Below, piece after piece: positions 36,098 through 45,024 of a DNA stretch of 64,000 nucleotides (position 1 is the stretch's first letter; the number at the start of each line of letters is the position of its first letter). The stretch covers positions 44,748 through 108,747 of the forward strand of contig PBFW01000032.1 in NCBI GenBank assembly GCA_002719955.1, in the 5' to 3' direction. The DNA comes from Deltaproteobacteria bacterium (GTDB lineage: Bacteria; Myxococcota_A; UBA9160; UBA4427). A program made the position numbers and the translations under genes. Below the pieces are notes generated by a model. That model was not told the DNA's origin. It was given only the letters and a program-made list of their open reading frames with translations, and made no database searches.

Positions 36098-36799
36098 ATG
36101 CCCCTTATGAAGATCACGCTCAAGCTTTTTGGCTCCCTTCGCGAGGCCGCCGGCAATTCCACCCTCCAGGTCGAGTTGGAGGAGGGCGCTCTCGTGCGGG
36201 ACGTCTGGAATTGGCTCGCGGAGTGCCATCCCCGGGTCGAAAGACTCGGTGATCGCCTGGCCGCGTCCGTAAACCTCGAAATCGGCGATCTGGGCGATGT
36301 TCTTGAGGACGGCGATGAGGTGGCTTTCCTGCCACCGGTGGCGGGCGGAGACGGCAGCCCACCGGAGGGCGAGGCCGAGGGGGAGAAGAGATGCACCCTC
36401 TCCGAGCAGGCCCTCTCCGAGCAGGAGGTCGCCCAGCGGGTCGAGGGCCCGGATGCCGGGGGCATCGTCTCGTTCATCGGCCGCGTCCGAAATCACGCTC
36501 GGGGCCAATTGATCGAGTATCTCGAATACGAGGCCTATCCCGAGATGGCCGAGCGCGAGATGGAGAAAATCGCCGACGAAGTTGCTGCGAAGTGGCCCGG
36601 GACGCGATTGGCGATCGCTCATCGCGTCGGCCATCTCGAAATCGGCGACGCGGCGGTCGTCATCGTCGCCGCCTCGGCGCATCGCGGCGAGGCCTTCGAG
36701 GCTTGTCGCTTCGCGATCGACACCCTCAAGGTGACGGTTCCGATCTGGAAGCGCGAGGTCGCGACGGACGGAGCGTATTGGGTCGATGACCATGCGTGA
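36098..36799 (+). CDS. MoaD-MoaE fusion, molybdopterin synthase
   Basis: A 233-residue two-domain protein. Residues 1-84 are MoaD: KITLKLFGSLREAAG, NLEIGDLGDVLEDGDEVAFL and the terminal PPVAGG. After a linker (about 85-100) comes MoaE: GGIVSFIGRVRNHARG, YLEYEAYPEMAEREM and the catalytic lysines K211 and K218 in DTLKVTVPIWKRE. Molybdopterin synthase moves sulfur from the C-terminal Gly-Gly thiocarboxylate of MoaD onto cPMP. Here that Gly-Gly is internal (83-84), so cleavage after it would be required, as is known for mycobacterial MoaX. ATG 36107 is an alternative start. moaB follows. Confidence 0.92.
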   Translation: MPLMKITLKLFGSLREAAGNSTLQVELEEGALVRDVWNWLAECHPRVERLGDRLAASVNLEIGDLGDVLEDGDEVAFLPPVAGGDGSPPEGEAEGEKRCTLSEQALSEQEVAQRVEGPDAGGIVSFIGRVRNHARGQLIEYLEYEAYPEMAEREMEKIADEVAAKWPGTRLAIAHRVGHLEIGDAAVVIVAASAHRGEAFEACRFAIDTLKVTVPIWKREVATDGAYWVDDHA

Positions 36800-36898
36800 C
36801 GCGCGGACCCGGGGCATCGGTTACACCGCGAGCCACCGATCGGCCGATTCCCCCGCCGCGGGGCGTGTGGCGCCGTGGCTCGAGCGAGGTTCCCGCGC

Positions 36899-37438
36899 GT
36901 GAGCCAGGATTCAGGTCATTCTCCCGCGCATCCTCAGCACCATCATCGCAAGGATGCACCCGAAGCCGTTCCGACGACGATCGTCACGGTCAGTGACACG
37001 CGCACTCTCGAGACCGATACCGGTGGGGCACTGGCGGAAGAGATGCTCGGCCGGGCGAATCTATCGGTGGTCGCGAGGCGAATCGTGCCCGATGAACCCG
37101 AGGCGATCCGGAGCGCTCTTGATCAGGCCATCTCGGATTCCAACGTGCGTGCCGTCGTGTTTACCGGGGGAACCGGCATTGCTCCCCGCGACGTCACGCC
37201 CGACACCATCGAGCCCGAACTCGACCGGGTGATCCCGGGGTTCGGCGAACTTTTCCGGATGCTCTCCTACGCGGAGATCGGCTCCGCTGCGATTCTTTCT
37301 CGTGCGGTGGCGGGTCTCAAGCAGGGGAAGGTCGTCTTCGTGATCCCCGGCTCCCGGGGTGCTGTCGAGCTGGCGATGGAGAAGTTGATCGTGCCCGAAC
37401 TCCGGCATCTTGCCGGGGAAGCGGTCAAGACGCGCTGA
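36899..37438 (+). CDS. moaB: Molybdenum cofactor biosynthesis protein MoaB/MogA
   Basis: A 179-residue protein from GTG 36899. A His-rich N-terminal tail (HHHRK) leads into the MoCF domain: [36 protein letters not shown], the [20 protein letters not shown] signature and [19 protein letters not shown]. MoaB/MogA adenylates molybdopterin before metal insertion. It sits 99 bases after the MoaD-MoaE fusion, forming a small Moco unit. Confidence 0.93.
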   Translation: MSQDSGHSPAHPQHHHRKDAPEAVPTTIVTVSDTRTLETDTGGALAEEMLGRANLSVVARRIVPDEPEAIRSALDQAISDSNVRAVVFTGGTGIAPRDVTPDTIEPELDRVIPGFGELFRMLSYAEIGSAAILSRAVAGLKQGKVVFVIPGSRGAVELAMEKLIVPELRHLAGEAVKTR

Positions 37439-37511
37439 TCCGCGGCGCCGGCGATCGCTCTCACATGGGGAGAGCGTCAAGGCGGCGTCCGCGCGCGCCG
37501 ATACGACCCTC

Positions 37512-38846
37512 ATGACACCCACGCTTCGGGTCAGGCGAGGCCGCTGCTGGTCGGCTTCATCGGTCTTGCTGCCCGTCTCCGCCCTTTTCGTTCTCCTGAT
37601 GGCTTCCGTTTCCGAGAGTGAAATCCGCTATTGGGTCGACGAGGCGGGCACCGCACATTTCAGCGATGACCCGGAAGCGGCCCCTCCGCGGGCTTCCTCG
37701 CTGGAGTCGGCCGGTGTCGAGACGCTCCGCTCGGTCTGGGAGGATGGCTCGATCGGACCCCGACCGGTTCTGGGGGGCGAGTCGAGCTTCGGAGACGATC
37801 GGATCGATCGTCTGTTGCGCGGGGCGCTGGCGGATCTCGAGCGCGGGGAAGTGGCGCGGGCGGGCTCGACGCTGCGCGGCGTGTTGCGACTCGATGCACG
37901 GCGGGCCGAGGCGTATTGGTATCTGGCGCGACTCGCGCGGGCTCGGGGTCGCTTCAAGACCGCTGAGCGACATCTCCACGATTTCCTCGACGTGGTGGGG
38001 CCCGAGCACGCTGCGTGGCGCGGCAAGGCCCGGGAGCGATTGGCGACGATCCGTGACGAACGCGAACTTGCGGATCCCGCTGCCCTCGTCGGCCCGCTCG
38101 AATTGCAGACCGTTCGGAACGAGCATTTTCGGGTTCAGGTCGACGCACGGCTCGGGGAGGTGTCCGGGGATTATGCGGCGCGGGTGCTCGGTTTCCTGGG
38201 CGAGGCGCGTTCCGATGTCTCCCGCTCGATCGGTGTCTCACCGCTCGAACCGCTCGGCGTCGTGCTTTACGGTCGTGCGGCCTATGTCCGGGCCCATGCC
38301 CATCGATTCTCGTTTCGGACGATCGGGTTTTTCGATGGTCAGATCCACGTTGCCTCGCCGGCGCACCCGACGGAGGCGCTGCGGGGAACCCTCTTCCACG
38401 AGTATACCCATGCGGTCTTTCGTGAGGTGACAGGCGGGGATCGGCCTTATTGGTTGAACGAGGGTTTCGCGGAGCGGATCGAAAGACGTTCCCGGGGCCT
38501 CTCCGTTTCGACCAGAAGCGAGCGCGCCGCACTGCGGGCCAATATCGAAACCGGGTCCTGGATCCCCCTCACCGAGATTGCGGAGAATTTTTCGGGATTG
38601 ACCGACGAGAGCGCACGTTATGCGTATCTCCAGTCGGTTGTGGCGGTGGGCTATATCCATCAGCAGACCGATGTCGACGACCGCCGACGTCTACTCGAGC
38701 GGATGGGTCAGGGATTCTCCGTCGACCAGGCCCTGCACGAGATCATGGGCGTAGACACGCGAGCGCTCGACGCGCGGGTGCGGGCGGAGATCCGCCAGGA
38801 ATTTCCGGATTGGACGGTCCCCGCCGCGCGTCTCGATTTGCCCTGA
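37512..38846 (+). CDS. Secreted HExxH metallopeptidase-like protein with DUF4124 domain
   Basis: A 444-residue protein. A signal segment (residues about 12-33) is followed by a DUF4124 motif (EIRYWVDEAGTAHFSDDPEA), which is usual for periplasmic proteins, then TPR-like helices (about 95-160, AYWYLARLARARGRFKTAER). The C-terminal half resembles a peptidase MA-like gluzincin: FHEYTHAVF gives HExxH and YWLNEGFAERIE supplies the third ligand Glu. The zinc site looks intact, but substrates of this group are unknown. No operon partner. Confidence 0.8.
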   Translation: MTPTLRVRRGRCWSASSVLLPVSALFVLLMASVSESEIRYWVDEAGTAHFSDDPEAAPPRASSLESAGVETLRSVWEDGSIGPRPVLGGESSFGDDRIDRLLRGALADLERGEVARAGSTLRGVLRLDARRAEAYWYLARLARARGRFKTAERHLHDFLDVVGPEHAAWRGKARERLATIRDERELADPAALVGPLELQTVRNEHFRVQVDARLGEVSGDYAARVLGFLGEARSDVSRSIGVSPLEPLGVVLYGRAAYVRAHAHRFSFRTIGFFDGQIHVASPAHPTEALRGTLFHEYTHAVFREVTGGDRPYWLNEGFAERIERRSRGLSVSTRSERAALRANIETGSWIPLTEIAENFSGLTDESARYAYLQSVVAVGYIHQQTDVDDRRRLLERMGQGFSVDQALHEIMGVDTRALDARVRAEIRQEFPDWTVPAARLDLP

Positions 38847-38882
38847 TCGGGCCGCCCGTCCGGGCTCGGCACTCGAACGGGT

Positions 38883-39356
38883 TCAGTGCGTGGGATTCGA
38901 GGCCTCGTTGGGGCGATCGAGGCGGACTCGGTTCCCGATCCGCCAGCCGTTCGCCGCCGCGTAGCCCGCCGGAACCTCGAGGACGGCGTCGATGATCTCC
39001 CGGGGTTGCAGGGTCGGGCCGTTCCCGCCTGGTTCGAAGGGGACGTCGCGGTGGAGGTCGACGATACGACCCGCGCGGATCCAGACGATATCGATCGGGA
39101 AGCGCATCCCCTTCATCCAGAACGAGTAGAAAGCCGGTCTGTCGTACGTGAAATACATGCCGGTGTTCCAGGGGAGATCTTCTCGATATCCGAGGCCCTT
39201 CGCTTGGTCGGCGGGCGTTTCGGCGAGTTCCACCGCGATGCGCTTCGATTCAATTTCGACCCAGGCATCGGGAGGCGGTTCCGAGTCGGCGTTCGAACAG
39301 GCCAGAACGAGCAGCGCCGTCATGAGCGTGAAGCAGGGTATTCGCCCTCTCTTCAT
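38883..39356 (-). CDS. DUF192 family lipoprotein
   Basis: A 157-residue protein with a basic start, hydrophobic segment and lipobox LVLAC (Cys at 20). The DUF192 domain is clear: ELAETPADQAKGLGYREDLP, GMYFTYDRPAFYSFWMKGMR and FPIDIVWIRAGRIVDLH. DUF192 proteins are small exported proteins of unknown activity. Its start overlaps the stop of the sigma factor gene, so it is co-transcribed with it. Confidence 0.85.
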   Translation of the reverse strand: MKRGRIPCFTLMTALLVLACSNADSEPPPDAWVEIESKRIAVELAETPADQAKGLGYREDLPWNTGMYFTYDRPAFYSFWMKGMRFPIDIVWIRAGRIVDLHRDVPFEPGGNGPTLQPREIIDAVLEVPAGYAAANGWRIGNRVRLDRPNEASNPTH

Positions 39357-40408
39357 CCCGTGCCCGGTCCGTAGTACTCGAAGTCGACGAGGTTTTCTTC
39401 CATATAGCTGCGCAGACGCTTCACGAGCTTCGCTTCGAGTTGGCGCACGCGTTCGCGCGAGACCTCGAATTCCTTTCCCAGATCCGCGAGGGTGCGTGGA
39501 TCTTCCGCGAGCACCCGTTCGTCGAGGATCTGCCGGTCCCGATCCGCAAGCGTCTCGGCAAATTCGGAGATCTTTTCGATGAAGACTTCGCGCAGCTCCG
39601 CCGAGCCGACTGCGAACTCGCTGCTCACACCGGGCGCGACCATCCGATCTCCGAAGGTCATCCCGTCGCCCTCGTCGCTGCGCAGTGGGGCGTCGAAGGA
39701 AATATCCGGTCGCGAGAGCCGCGCCTCCATGTCGATGACGTCGTCTTCGGAGACCTCGAGCCGCTCAGCGAGTAGACGGGGCTCGGCCTCGTAGCCCTGC
39801 CTCTCGAGTTCGCGCTTTTCCTTGTTGAGTCGGAAGAAGAGCTTTCGCGACGCGCGGGTCGTTCCGAGTCGCACGCTGCGCATATTGTCGAGGATATATT
39901 TCAGGATATAGGCGCGGATCCAATACACGGCATAGGAGGAGAGCTTGACCCCCTGGTAGGGATCGAAGCGCTGCACTGCTTCCATCAGACCGACATTGCC
40001 CTCTTGGATCAGGTCGAGGGTATTGGTCCAGGCCCGGCGATATTCCATCGCGATCTTGACGACGAGCCGCAGGTTCGAGAGCACCAGCTGCTTGGCCGCT
40101 TCGACGTCGCCCTCCTCGATCCATTTGACCGCCAGCGCGTGCTCTTCTTCACGCGAGATTGGCGCGTGATGACGGAGCTGCGACATATAGGCCGTGAGGG
40201 CGCTGGCCTGGGAGACGCCGGGGGCGCTCGGGTCCGTCGGGATGGGCAGGGAAGCGTCCACCGGGGTCGCGGAGGGGGGCGCGGCCTGGCCGTCGTCTGT
40301 GGGCGCCGCCCCGACGTCGATGATGATTTCGGACGGTCCTTCGCTCGGAGTGCCCTCAGCGGATTCATCGTCGGCGTCTTCCGCCGTGTGATAGTGGCTT
40401 GCGTCCAT
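39353..40408 (-). CDS. rpoH: RpoH-like sigma factor
   Basis: A 351-residue sigma-70 family protein. The first ~75 residues are an acidic, Pro- and Ala-rich tail not found in typical RpoH (about 285 residues). Region 2 reads KQLVLSNLRLVVKIAMEYR, DLIQEGNVGLMEAVQRFDP and KLSSYAVYWIRAYILKYIL. ASRKLFFRLNKEKREL matches the RpoH box. Region 4 HTH is DLGKEFEVSRERVRQLEAKL. RpoH directs heat-shock transcription. The long N-terminal extension may have a regulatory role. The gene overlaps the DUF192 gene by four bases. Confidence 0.85.
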   Translation of the reverse strand: MDASHYHTAEDADDESAEGTPSEGPSEIIIDVGAAPTDDGQAAPPSATPVDASLPIPTDPSAPGVSQASALTAYMSQLRHHAPISREEEHALAVKWIEEGDVEAAKQLVLSNLRLVVKIAMEYRRAWTNTLDLIQEGNVGLMEAVQRFDPYQGVKLSSYAVYWIRAYILKYILDNMRSVRLGTTRASRKLFFRLNKEKRELERQGYEAEPRLLAERLEVSEDDVIDMEARLSRPDISFDAPLRSDEGDGMTFGDRMVAPGVSSEFAVGSAELREVFIEKISEFAETLADRDRQILDERVLAEDPRTLADLGKEFEVSRERVRQLEAKLVKRLRSYMEENLVDFEYYGPGTG

Positions 40409-40509
40409 GATTCGGTGACGATCCAGAATAGCAAAGCGCGCGCTCCGGTATTCCCGCCGTGATCGCGACCGGCGAATCTTCACCGTGGGCCCCGGATTCC
40501 GGTCGGTCG

Positions 40510-40899
40510 CTACTCCTTGAGGGAGCGGATGAAGGCGATCATGTTGTCGAGGTCGGCGTCACTCAGGCCAACGGCGGGCGCCATCATGGGAGAGCCTCCG
40601 AAGACGAGTGCGCCCTTGGTGATGACGTCCTTGAGGTCGGAATCGCTGCCGGCGGTGCCGTCCTTGTCCGCGTCGATCGTGAACTCACCAATTGTGAAGT
40701 CGCGAGGGGCCGGCTGACCGGCGGCGGTGAGCGCCAGACCCGTCGGGCCATCGCCCTTGCCACCCGGACCGTGGCAGGAGACGCAAAGTTGCTGGAACTT
40801 GGCGTTGCCCGCCGCGACATCACCGGCTGAGGCGATGCTCGGCAGGGTGAGGCAGCCGAGAGCGGCGGTGGTCAGAGCGGTCGTCAGAAAACGAGTCAT
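40510..40899 (-). CDS. Small periplasmic cytochrome c
   Basis: A 129-residue protein. ATG 40899 (complement) has AGGAG six bases upstream. Signal peptide: MTRFLTTALTTAALGC to SIASA. One heme site CVSCH (about residues 39-43), the following GPGGKGDGPTGLAL and an axial Met in GGSPMMAPAVG show a class I single-heme cytochrome, with the C-terminal helix LSDADLDNMIAFIRSLK. It shuttles electrons in the periplasm; partners are not encoded nearby. Confidence 0.93.
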   Translation of the reverse strand: MTRFLTTALTTAALGCLTLPSIASAGDVAAGNAKFQQLCVSCHGPGGKGDGPTGLALTAAGQPAPRDFTIGEFTIDADKDGTAGSDSDLKDVITKGALVFGGSPMMAPAVGLSDADLDNMIAFIRSLKE

Positions 40900-41263
40900 G
40901 TTCTTCTCCTGTGGTTTCCGATGTCGGTCCGACGTTTCGATCGGATCCGATTCGAGATCCGATCGATGTGGGTTTCTGTTGAGTGGGATCGTGATCCAGG
41001 CTGGAAATTCGTCGCGCGTGATCGCTCGGCTTCTCGCCCTGGAGTGGTTGCGCGGAAGAGAATGGTTCCCGAAAGCCGAGTCGTCGAGGGGTGCAACGGA
41101 AGGTTGCGCTCCCCGGCCATGTATCGTCTCGGCGTTCGCTGTGAGCGGCCGCGTCTCTGGCGGCTGCGGTGTGGTGATCGGCGCATCGCGTTCGGCGATC
41201 GGTCCGGTCTCCCCCAAGCCCGCGTTCCCGGGAGCTCCGAGGGGCGAATCCCGCTCGACGGGG
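40900..41263. other. 364-base gap, leader and promoter region of the cytochrome c gene
   Basis: It lies between pepA and the cytochrome c gene, both on the minus strand. I see no gene in it. The part nearest the cytochrome start holds the 11-base inverted repeat listed separately. No confident promoter elements were found. Confidence 0.4.
40937..40966 (-). repeat. Inverted repeat in the cytochrome c leader
   Basis: TCGATCGGATC (40937-40947) and GATCCGATCGA (40956-40966) are perfect 11-base arms around 8 bases. It starts 38 bases upstream of the cytochrome c ATG on the minus strand, without a T-run. It could be a protective 5' hairpin or an operator. Confidence 0.7.
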
Positions 41264-42811
41264 TCATCCACAGCGGCTGCGAACCCACTCCGTCAACAGG
41301 CGAACACCGACGCCCGTTCCGCCGCCGACATGCAGCGGTGTCCGCGTTCCGGTCATGCCCGAGCCCGCAATATCCAGGTGGATCCAGGGTGTCTCGCCGA
41401 CGAAGGCCTGCAGGAATGCGCCCGCCGTCGAGACCCCCGCATCTCGACCGCCCGAGTTCTTCCAGTCCGCGACCTTGCTGCGCATCGCCTTGGTGTGCAC
41501 GTCGAGCAGCGGCATCGGCCAGACCGTCTCCCCCGTCGCCTCGCCCGCTGCGCGCAATTCCTCGAGCAGCGCGTCATCATTTCCGAGACCTGCGGTCGCC
41601 CAGGGGCCGAACGCGAGCATCGCCGCGCCGGTCAACGTCGCGACGTCGATCATCGCATCGGGCGCGTAGGTCTTGGCGGCGTAGTCGAGGGCATCCGCCA
41701 GCACCAGGCGCCCCTCGGCATCCGTATTGGCGATCTCGACCGTTTGTCCCGAGCCCGTTTCGATGATGTCGCTCGGGCGATAAGCCATATGGCTCGGCAT
41801 GTTCTCGGCGGCCGCGATGACCCCGACCACGTGGATCGGCAGATCGAGCAGCGCGATCGCCCGCATCGCGCCGAAGACCGTGGCTGCCCCCGACATGTCG
41901 TGCTTCATGTCGAGCATGCCCGCCGCGGGCTTGAGGGAGAGGCCGCCGGAGTCGAAGGTGATCCCCTTGCCGATGAGCGCCAGGCTGCCGGCTTTCTTGC
42001 GGCGAGCCTTCTGGCTCGCCGTGGCGGCACCGTGTTCGAGCACGATCATGCGCGGGGGGCGGATGCTGCCCTGGCCGACGGCGAGGATCGCGCCCATCCC
42101 ACGACGTTCCATCTCAGCCACGTTCATGACGCGGCAACGCAGACCGACGGCGCGCGCCATGCGTCGTGCGTCCCGGGCCAGTGAGTCGGGGTAGAGCACG
42201 TTCGGTGGAAGATTCGACAGGTCGCGCGCGGCGATCTGGCTCTCGGCGATCTGCGCGGCGCGGCGGGCACTCGCGCGAAGGCCGGTGAGGCCTTTTAGCG
42301 CGCGCGTGTAGTGGATCCGAAGTCGCGGATTTGCGGCCTTTTTCTTGTTGCGCGCCTTTCCGCCCTTCTGGTAGCGATCGAATTTGTAGCCGCCGAGCAG
42401 CGCGCCCTCAGCCAGAAGGGGGGCGGAGTGCTCCGGCGCCAGGCCCGGTCCGGGCGGGACGACGAGGGCGATGCTTCCGACCCCCTCGCGGAGGGACTCC
42501 CGGCCGACCCGGCCGCCGAAGGTTCGTAAGGCCGACTCGTCGATCTCTTCCGCCGGGCCGAGTCCGAGGAAGATGGCTCGGATCAGATCGCCGTCGCGCG
42601 GCCCGTAGATCACCAGCCGGTCGCCGGCACCCGCCTTGAAGTCGCCGGAGGCGAGTGCGTCCGAGAGCCGCCCACCCATTCGGCGATCCAGGGCCGTGAG
42701 TCCCTGGGGCAGGCTGCTGGGCGTTTCACCGCGGCGCGTGATCGGGATCACCACCGTGTCGGCCTTGAGTTCTCCGGCCGATCCGGCGTCGATCTGAATT
42801 CGAATGGTCAT
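41264..42811 (-). CDS. pepA: Leucyl aminopeptidase (M17)
   Basis: A 515-residue cytosolic metallo-aminopeptidase. The N-terminal domain (about 1-170) is variable; the catalytic domain shows LIGKGITFDSGGLSLKP, MKHDMSGAATVFGAM, the family signature NTDAEGRLVLADAL, and VATLTGAAMLAFGP. All metal ligands (K, D, D, D, E) appear present. PepA removes N-terminal residues and in enterobacteria also binds DNA. Divergent from tolQ across a 203-base gap. Confidence 0.95.
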   Translation of the reverse strand: MTIRIQIDAGSAGELKADTVVIPITRRGETPSSLPQGLTALDRRMGGRLSDALASGDFKAGAGDRLVIYGPRDGDLIRAIFLGLGPAEEIDESALRTFGGRVGRESLREGVGSIALVVPPGPGLAPEHSAPLLAEGALLGGYKFDRYQKGGKARNKKKAANPRLRIHYTRALKGLTGLRASARRAAQIAESQIAARDLSNLPPNVLYPDSLARDARRMARAVGLRCRVMNVAEMERRGMGAILAVGQGSIRPPRMIVLEHGAATASQKARRKKAGSLALIGKGITFDSGGLSLKPAAGMLDMKHDMSGAATVFGAMRAIALLDLPIHVVGVIAAAENMPSHMAYRPSDIIETGSGQTVEIANTDAEGRLVLADALDYAAKTYAPDAMIDVATLTGAAMLAFGPWATAGLGNDDALLEELRAAGEATGETVWPMPLLDVHTKAMRSKVADWKNSGGRDAGVSTAGAFLQAFVGETPWIHLDIAGSGMTGTRTPLHVGGGTGVGVRLLTEWVRSRCG

Positions 42812-43014
42812 GAAATGGCTTCTCCCCTAATTTCGCGGCACCGTGGCGCCCACCAAGGTGTCTCGATGGACCCGCACGGGTTCGCGCGGAACGTTCGAAA
42901 TCGAAGTTGGCCCCTGTTGTTCATCGGTGACTCAGATCGATGATCGCCGCGCGGACCAACGGACGACAATTCTGTCTAAAACGGGCGTACCGGCGTATAC
43001 AGGGGGGAACCGCC

Positions 43015-43749
43015 ATGAGCTTCGACCTGATCAGCCTGATCCTTCAGGCGGGTCTCATCGTCAAGCTCGTTCTGTTATTGCTGCTCATCTTTTCCCTGAC
43101 CTCTCTGGCGATCATCGTCGTGAAATGGTGGGAGCTGCGAGCCGCGGATCAGGATAGCGAGGCCTTTCTGGAGGTCTATCGACGAGAGGGATTCAGCGAG
43201 ACCTTCGATGCCGCTCGGCATCTGGACCGCAGCCCTCTGGCCGTGGTCTTTTTGAACACCGGTGGCGAGTTAGAGCTGGCGCGGGGGCGCGACGGGGAGG
43301 ATCAGGCGCGAGAAACGCTGGTGGGCCAGCTCGCCCGCTCGATCGCCTGGAGTTCGCACGCCCAGATGCGCCGACTGGAACGTGGAATGCCCTTCCTGGC
43401 GACCACCGGCAGCGCCGCGCCCTTCATCGGCTTGCTCGGAACCGTGGTCGGCATCATCGCCGCTTTCCAGAGCATCGGCGTTGCGGGCCAGGCCTCGCTG
43501 GCGGTCGTGGGCCCGGGGATCGCCGAGGCCCTGGTGGCGACCGCGGTTGGCTTGATGGCCGCGATTCCTGCGACGATCGCCTACAACGCCTTCGGGGGCC
43601 GTATCGACGCGATCCTCGCCATGCTCGAAGAGTTCTCCGGGCAGTTAGAAGAGGACCTCAATCGGCTGCTCCAGTCGTCCTCCGTTCTGGCGCAATCGGT
43701 TCGGGTCGACACGGGGGTCGAACCCATTTCTACGGCGCGAGCCGAGTAG
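43015..43749 (+). CDS. tolQ: TolQ, Tol-Pal system proton channel subunit
   Basis: A 244-residue inner-membrane protein of the MotA/TolQ/ExbB family with membrane segments at about residues 13-35, 125-150 and 165-190. Signatures: PFLATTGSAAPFIGLLGTVV, IGVAGQASLAVVGPGIAEAL and ATAVGLMAAIPATIAYN. TolQ and TolR use the proton gradient to drive TolA across the envelope during constriction. AGGGGGGAA precedes the ATG at 43015. First gene of the tol operon. Confidence 0.96.
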   Translation: MSFDLISLILQAGLIVKLVLLLLLIFSLTSLAIIVVKWWELRAADQDSEAFLEVYRREGFSETFDAARHLDRSPLAVVFLNTGGELELARGRDGEDQARETLVGQLARSIAWSSHAQMRRLERGMPFLATTGSAAPFIGLLGTVVGIIAAFQSIGVAGQASLAVVGPGIAEALVATAVGLMAAIPATIAYNAFGGRIDAILAMLEEFSGQLEEDLNRLLQSSSVLAQSVRVDTGVEPISTARAE

Positions 43750-43759
43750 GGCCGGGACG

Positions 43760-44173
43760 ATGGCGGTCAAATCATCCAGAGGGCGGAGGCGGCGGGGCAA
43801 CGGCGAGATCAATGTCACGCCCTTCGTCGATGTCACACTCGTCCTGTTGATCATCTTCATGGTCACGGCACCGCTGATGCTGCAGGGCATGGACGTCAAC
43901 CTGCCCGAGACGACGAGCCAGCCGATTCGGATGCCGAATGCGCCCTTGGTGCTGACGGTGACCAAAGAGGGCCAGTACTCGCTCGCTCGCAAGATCGTCC
44001 CCATCGAGAAACTCCAGGCCAAGCTCGAGGCCGTGTTCGAGGCGCGCGATTCGAAGGAGGTCTTCCTGCGTGCGGATGAAGCGGCGCCCTATGGCGTGGT
44101 CGTCCAGGCGATGGCTGCAGCTCGCCGAGCCGGGGCGACGCGCCTCGGGATCGTGACCGAGGAAGAGCGTTGA
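43760..44173 (+). CDS. tolR: TolR (ExbD/TolR family)
   Basis: A 137-residue protein with one membrane segment (about residues 22-42). The functional Asp is in EINVTPFVDVTLVLLIIFMV, and the periplasmic domain has the TolR fold (PNAPLVLTVTKEGQYSLA, VFLRADEAAPYGVVVQAM). It completes the proton-driven stator with TolQ. Confidence 0.95.
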   Translation: MAVKSSRGRRRRGNGEINVTPFVDVTLVLLIIFMVTAPLMLQGMDVNLPETTSQPIRMPNAPLVLTVTKEGQYSLARKIVPIEKLQAKLEAVFEARDSKEVFLRADEAAPYGVVVQAMAAARRAGATRLGIVTEEER

Positions 44174-45024
44174 GTGCGGAAGTCCTGATCTGGCAGGACG
44201 AGCATTTGCTGGATCATCGGCGGCGACTGCGCGCGGCGATGTTCGTCTCCCTCGCGTTGCACGGTGTGATGTTTGCGGCCTTCGCCGCCTCACCGCCGAG
44301 CCCGGTGCCCGAAGCGCCGCAATATCTTGCCGTCGATCTGGTCGTCGCGTCGCCTGCGGCCGTCCCGGTCGCGCGGTCGGCATCGAGACCGGCTCCCTCC
44401 CCACCGGCCTCCGCGGCCGAGCCGACTCCTCCTCCCCCGCCGTCGCCGCCCGTCGCCAAAGCGCCGGTCCAGGTCCTGCCGGAAGAGACGCCGGGGCGGA
44501 TTCGCAAGGCCTCACCCGAGCCCCTTGCCAAGGTCAAGAAAAGGCCGGTCGCGAAACCCCCGCCCGAAGCGCCCGCCCGCCGTCGCCGTCCCAAGGAGAA
44601 GGCGCTCAGCTTCGAGGATGCGATGGCCGCGCTCGAGGACGAACTCGGGGCCGACGAGACAGCGAGCCTGCTGACGCCACATCCTTCCCAGGAGGAGGTC
44701 GATCCGCAGGATCCCTCTGCCGCCGAGGCCCGGCCCGGAGTGATCGCCCGGCCGGAGCAGGTGGCCTGGGATCGCGAGGTCTCGCGCAGGATTCGGGCCC
44801 GTGTGCCCAATTTTTCGCGCTATCGAGGCCGGGGGCTCGCCGTCCAAATCGAGTTCGTGGTTTCGGCAGGGGGCGAGCTGGTGGGGGTGCCGAGCCTGCT
44901 CGAGACCTCTGGTGATCTCGATTTCGACGGTCTGGCGATCGCCGGTGTGGAGCGTGCGGCGCCCCTGCCACCGCCGCCGTCGCCGGGTCCGCGACGGCTC
45001 CGGCTGTCTTCCGAGGAGAGGTGA
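44170..45024 (+). CDS. tolA: TolA/TonB-like energy transducer
   Basis: A 284-residue protein starting at TTG 44170 inside the tolR stop. One membrane segment (about 24-42, ending VMFAAFAASPP) is followed by a long Pro/Ala/Lys-rich region (about 60-140) and a C-terminal TonB/TolA-type domain (RVPNFSRYRGRGLAVQIEFV, LAIAGVERAAPLPPPP). The Pro-rich stalk is more TonB-like than the helical Ala/Lys stalk of E. coli TolA. Operon position makes TolA the best call. Confidence 0.85.
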   Translation: MSAEVLIWQDEHLLDHRRRLRAAMFVSLALHGVMFAAFAASPPSPVPEAPQYLAVDLVVASPAAVPVARSASRPAPSPPASAAEPTPPPPPSPPVAKAPVQVLPEETPGRIRKASPEPLAKVKKRPVAKPPPEAPARRRRPKEKALSFEDAMAALEDELGADETASLLTPHPSQEEVDPQDPSAAEARPGVIARPEQVAWDREVSRRIRARVPNFSRYRGRGLAVQIEFVVSAGGELVGVPSLLETSGDLDFDGLAIAGVERAAPLPPPPSPGPRRLRLSSEER

